In this document: in pieces, positions 5,694-8,603 of the stretch
How positions within the stretch are numbered: position 1 is the stretch's first letter
How the letters are laid out: each line of letters starts with the position of its first letter
Source of the DNA: Desulfobacteraceae bacterium 4572_19
GTDB lineage: Bacteria > Desulfobacterota > Desulfobacteria > Desulfobacterales > NBLS01
Assembly (NCBI GenBank): GCA_002084385.1
Contig: NBLS01000025.1
Span: 1-8,603, forward strand
Direction of reading: 5' to 3'
DNA: 8,603 nucleotides
Made by a program: the position numbers and the translations under genes
The notes under the pieces: generated by a model
The model's database searches: none
What the model was told of the DNA's origin: nothing
Seen by the model: the letters and a program-made list of their open reading frames with translations, nothing else

Positions 5694-7415
5694 CTAAGTG
5701 TTATACGGTAATGTAATGGTAAAGCTTGTTCCCTCTCCAATTTTACTTTGAACTTCAATAAAACCGCCAATTTCTTTTGCAAGTCCGTATGTTATGGATA
5801 ATCCTAAGCCTGTTCCTCCACGTTTGGCTTTTTTAGTGAAAAAAGGTTCAAAAATAAGCTTTAAATCTTCTTCGGCAATTCCACATCCGTTATCGGTTAT
5901 TATAACTGTAATACCCTGTTTTTTCTTGGGTATAACATTAATATCAAGGCTTCCGCCATCATCTAAGGCAGCAAAGGCATTGTTAATAATATTTAGAAAG
6001 ATTTGTTGTAACTTTCCCCTGTCACTTTTAATTTGTGGAGTATTATCAGGTATATTAATAGAAACTGTAATATTTCTATACTCTGCTTCCTTGTTAAGAA
6101 AACCAAGGACATCTCGAATAACATTTTTTATCTCGATAAGCTGCAAGGATGCATCAAGATCTCTGGAAAAATTTAAAAGCCGTTTGGTAATGGCACCGCA
6201 TCGTGTTACCGAACTTATAACAGAGTCCACAAGTGTGATAAGCTTCGGATCGTCTGTATATTGATGTTTAAATATAAACGTATCTTTTATTAATCCTGCC
6301 TTTTCATTGATTATAGCCAATGGATTGTTAATTTCGTGGGCTACACCGGCTGCAAGTCTTCCAATTGATGCCATTTTACTGTCAAATTCTATACGGTGCA
6401 TTGCCATAACTCGCTTTTGATCTGCGGTATAGAGACTATTGGTAAAATATGTCGTAAGGCCTAAAATTACCAGTAAAATTACTGTAATGCTTATTACCAA
6501 AACCCATATAAGTGTTGACTGGGTATTTTGCCATGGTTTAATAAGCTCATTTTTTTGTTTAACAATTATTAGAATAAAATTTGTATCAGGTATGTAAGCA
6601 TAACCCATTACAAATGATTTGTTTTCTTTATTTACAAACTCAATAGCTTCTGTTTTGTTGGAATACTTTGGAACTGGAATAGATGCTTTTTGAAGAACGC
6701 TACCGTGTTGGTGGCTTGGTGTTTGAAGTATTCCTGCGTGATTAATAATAAAGGCATCACTTTTTCCGTGCAATTTAAGCCGGGAAAGCAGTTTATTGTA
6801 AATGTCCATATCAAGTGTGGCTCGAAGTACATAGAAAGAACTATCGGGAAGGGCGTGTTTAACAGCTATAATAAGATGTGGTCTGTTTCTGAATCCGGGG
6901 AAAACATCACTTATATAGTTACCATGTTTTAGAACTTTTTTAAACCACTCCTGATTACTGTAATTCTTACCTTGGAGATTATATTCACCGGCATATGTGG
7001 TTTGAATGCCGTTTGCACCTATTATACCAAGATCTATAAATCCACCGAACCCCATTTTTAAATGTTTTAATATTCTAACGAGTTGTTTGTGATCATTTAA
7101 ATCATTAAATTTATAATCATGAATAATAAAATCCAATGCTGTTTTTCGTTCAGTTAGAAAAAATGAAACTGAACTTTTAGCATTGGAAACAACTCTGCTG
7201 GTCATAAGAAGAATTTCTGACTCTGTGGACTTTTGAGTTATATTGTAGTTAATAATGGTTAAGAGGATAAGTGGGAGGATGGTAACCGTAGAAGTGAGTA
7301 AAATTGATATTTCCCACATCCTTCTCAAGTTAAACAGCTGTTTCTTTAAACTTGTTGATGATGAATGATAATTTAAAAAATGTGGCGTCAGTTTTGAAAA
7401 TATTGATGTTTTCAT
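5694..7415 (-). CDS. Membrane-bound dCache sensor histidine kinase
   Basis: The 573-residue protein has a classical layout. A basic cytoplasmic leader (1-35) precedes transmembrane helix 1 (about 36-58). The extracytoplasmic sensor (about 60-298) resembles a dCache domain, with SNQEWFKKVLKHGNYISD (153-170) and a membrane-proximal NHAGILQTPS region. Transmembrane helix 2 is at about 302-325. The HisKA domain has GVAHEINNPLAIINEKAG (phospho-His360). The HATPase_c domain has N-box NIINNAFAAL (475-484), G1 DNGCG (508-512), F-box FEPFFT (522-527) and G2 GGTGLGLS (533-540). All catalytic motifs are intact, so it should autophosphorylate. dCache sensors usually bind small extracellular molecules; the ligand here is not predictable. 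It starts 29 nt after the kinase-like/BON/receiver gene and is followed by a bare receiver 46 nt later, consistent with an operon. No clear ribosome binding site precedes ATG 7415, so translation may be coupled to the upstream gene or the start may differ. Confidence 0.93.
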   Translation of the reverse strand: MKTSIFSKLTPHFLNYHSSSTSLKKQLFNLRRMWEISILLTSTVTILPLILLTIINYNITQKSTESEILLMTSRVVSNAKSSVSFFLTERKTALDFIIHDYKFNDLNDHKQLVRILKHLKMGFGGFIDLGIIGANGIQTTYAGEYNLQGKNYSNQEWFKKVLKHGNYISDVFPGFRNRPHLIIAVKHALPDSSFYVLRATLDMDIYNKLLSRLKLHGKSDAFIINHAGILQTPSHQHGSVLQKASIPVPKYSNKTEAIEFVNKENKSFVMGYAYIPDTNFILIIVKQKNELIKPWQNTQSTLIWVLVISITVILLVILGLTTYFTNSLYTADQKRVMAMHRIEFDSKMASIGRLAAGVAHEINNPLAIINEKAGLIKDTFIFKHQYTDDPKLITLVDSVISSVTRCGAITKRLLNFSRDLDASLQLIEIKNVIRDVLGFLNKEAEYRNITVSINIPDNTPQIKSDRGKLQQIFLNIINNAFAALDDGGSLDINVIPKKKQGITVIITDNGCGIAEEDLKLIFEPFFTKKAKRGGTGLGLSITYGLAKEIGGFIEVQSKIGEGTSFTITLPYNT

Positions 7416-7444
7416 TTATTTAACCATATTTAACAAGACAGTTT

Positions 7445-8603
7445 TTATTTTTTTGAAATATTTTGCTTCATTTTTTCGGTGGCTTTTGTAAGTGTTTCGC
7501 TGAGCAGATTAATATCTACAGGCTTATGTAGATATGCAAAAGCTCCTAAGTCCATACATACTTTTCTGTCATTCTCGGAACCGTGACCTGTAAGAATAAT
7601 CACCTCTATTTCAGGTTTTGTTTCTTTTACTTTTCGTAAAACCTCAATACCGTCAATACCGGGCATTTTAAGATCAAGAAGCATTACTTCCGGCTCGTCA
7701 TCTTTTATTATATCCAATGCAGACTCACCACTGAATGCCACAGCAGAACCCATATCTCGCAAGTAAAGCCTTTCAGAAAGAGTTTGTACAAATTCACGTT
7801 CATCGTCCACAAGTAGAACCTTTGAAGGTATATTAAAATCATATTGACGATATATATCGGACTGATGAAATTTTTCTCCAATTTTGGTCTCTACAGATTT
7901 AACACCATCAATTTTTTTTGCTATGGCACAAATATCTTCTTCAAGTTTGCTTAACATTAGTACATTTTTATTAATGGTCAATTTTACTTTGCCGTTATCA
8001 GTATTTACGTTGATATCATGTCCTTCTTTTGCAAGGGCTGTTTCAACTAATGCCGATAGATGAAAATCTTCAACGGCTTTTCCAGAGCTTTCAGTAGATT
8101 TTACTACATCACTTTTGACTTTTTTTGAAATAAGAGCAACTGCATCACTTGTACTGGTTTTGTCGGTTGGAATAATAATATCATATAAGGATGCATCCCA
8201 AGGATCACTCTCTTTAAGTAAGGCCTCAACCCATAAAGAACTATCACTATTATTTTTTTGAATAATTTTTAAAGCGTCTTTTTCAGTGATTTCTTCCTCA
8301 TTAATTGCGTTTGTTACCCTGTTTTGCAGATCAGCTATCAGACATATGCGAAGTACATGGCTGATGTTTTTTGGTATCAGTTGAACAGGAAAACCAGTAA
8401 TGATAAGATCGTTTTCAGAAAGTATCTCAGCCATGGCAAGTCTTAAAAACGCAATGGAACGTTCTCTTTCATGTGTAAACCTGTTAAATATGGAGGGTGT
8501 CTTAAAAAAAGTATCCATAAATTTACTTTCAGCAATATTTGACAGCCGACTTGCCTTGGCTATAATATCTTTTTCATTAATTAACTTAAACCCTGTATCG
8601 TTT
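7445..8603 (-). CDS. Cytidylate-kinase-like / BON / receiver fusion protein, partial (5' end beyond the right edge)
   Basis: The frame is open for 385 codons to the window edge, so the Met at 8518 is probably internal and the real start lies outside. Numbering from that Met, the upstream 28 codons (GFKLINEKDIIAKASR region) and residues 1-130 resemble the C-terminal two thirds of the cytidylate-kinase-like family. Signs are FNRFTHERERS (11-21), NDLIITGFPVQLIPKNISHV (36-55), RICLIADLQNRV (57-68) and WDASLYDIIIPT (107-118). The nucleotide-binding P-loop would lie beyond the edge. Residues 150-215 look like a BON domain (NTDNGKVKLTIN, then IDGVKSVETKI). Residues 231-350 are a receiver with VDDE (237-240), phospho-Asp282 in LDLKMPGIDG, Thr310 in LTGHGSEND and Lys332 in HKP. 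The histidine kinase follows 29 nt downstream. The receiver call is certain, the kinase-like call good, and the BON call moderate. Substrate and biochemical role are unknown; phosphorylation may regulate the N-terminal domain. Confidence 0.82.
   Translation of the reverse strand, partial: NDTGFKLINEKDIIAKASRLSNIAESKFMDTFFKTPSIFNRFTHERERSIAFLRLAMAEILSENDLIITGFPVQLIPKNISHVLRICLIADLQNRVTNAINEEEITEKDALKIIQKNNSDSSLWVEALLKESDPWDASLYDIIIPTDKTSTSDAVALISKKVKSDVVKSTESSGKAVEDFHLSALVETALAKEGHDINVNTDNGKVKLTINKNVLMLSKLEEDICAIAKKIDGVKSVETKIGEKFHQSDIYRQYDFNIPSKVLLVDDEREFVQTLSERLYLRDMGSAVAFSGESALDIIKDDEPEVMLLDLKMPGIDGIEVLRKVKETKPEIEVIILTGHGSENDRKVCMDLGAFAYLHKPVDINLLSETLTKATEKMKQNISKK

Noticed and set aside
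5648..5782. N-terminal extension of the middle receiver to 161 residues
   Set aside because: It would read through the histidine kinase stop region in another frame; the added peptide is not conserved-looking and ATG 5647 has its own GGAGA.
5794..6264. 156-codon plus-strand frame opposite the histidine kinase catalytic domain
   Set aside because: It is a shadow of the HATPase region; no start signal or recognisable domain.
6632..6932. Short frames on both strands within the kinase sensor domain (6632-6832 minus, 6690-6932 plus)
   Set aside because: Both are contained within the sensor coding sequence in other frames and lack supporting signals.

Overview
This is an AT-rich window (roughly one third G+C by eye) with compact bacterial gene organisation. 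The gene families suggest a low-G+C anaerobe of the Desulfobacterota, perhaps Desulfobacteraceae-like: an IcmF-type acyl-CoA mutase, an HD-GYP protein with a small N-terminal domain, a dCache histidine kinase beside several stand-alone receivers, and a cytidylate-kinase-like/BON/receiver fusion. That placement is inference from gene content; no taxonomic marker is present.

Left part (1-1506, minus strand): an icmF-like gene for a fused B12-dependent acyl-CoA mutase. It carries the B12-binding domain and the MeaB/ArgK-type GTPase. A perfect 28-bp tandem duplication (182-237) shifts the frame and stops translation at 205. The coding sequence clearly resumes in another frame and runs off the left edge. 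The gene is therefore broken, phase-variable, or mis-assembled.

Divergent intergenic region (1507-1811): it holds a 94-bp near-complete palindrome (1638-1731), a further small hairpin, and a third copy of the palindrome's terminal 12-mer.

Plus-strand pair (1812-3862): an HD-GYP cyclic-di-GMP phosphodiesterase-like gene, apparently split into two pieces by a 1-nt frameshift near 1970-1980, followed after 24 nt by a TRIC/UPF0126-family membrane protein.

Minus-strand signalling cluster (3952 to beyond 8603), in transcription order: (1) a cytidylate-kinase-like/BON/receiver fusion, cut by the right edge; (2) a membrane dCache sensor histidine kinase with all catalytic boxes; (3) a stand-alone receiver; (4) a 220-bp gap holding REP-like inverted repeats; (5) a small H-box protein whose ATPase half has lost the recognisable ATP-binding motifs; (6) another stand-alone receiver. 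There are thus two histidine phosphotransfer domains and three receivers in one same-strand cluster with no DNA-binding output domain. This looks like a branched phosphorelay whose output is protein interaction or the kinase-like/BON module rather than direct transcription control. It is the best candidate in the window for an undescribed system.
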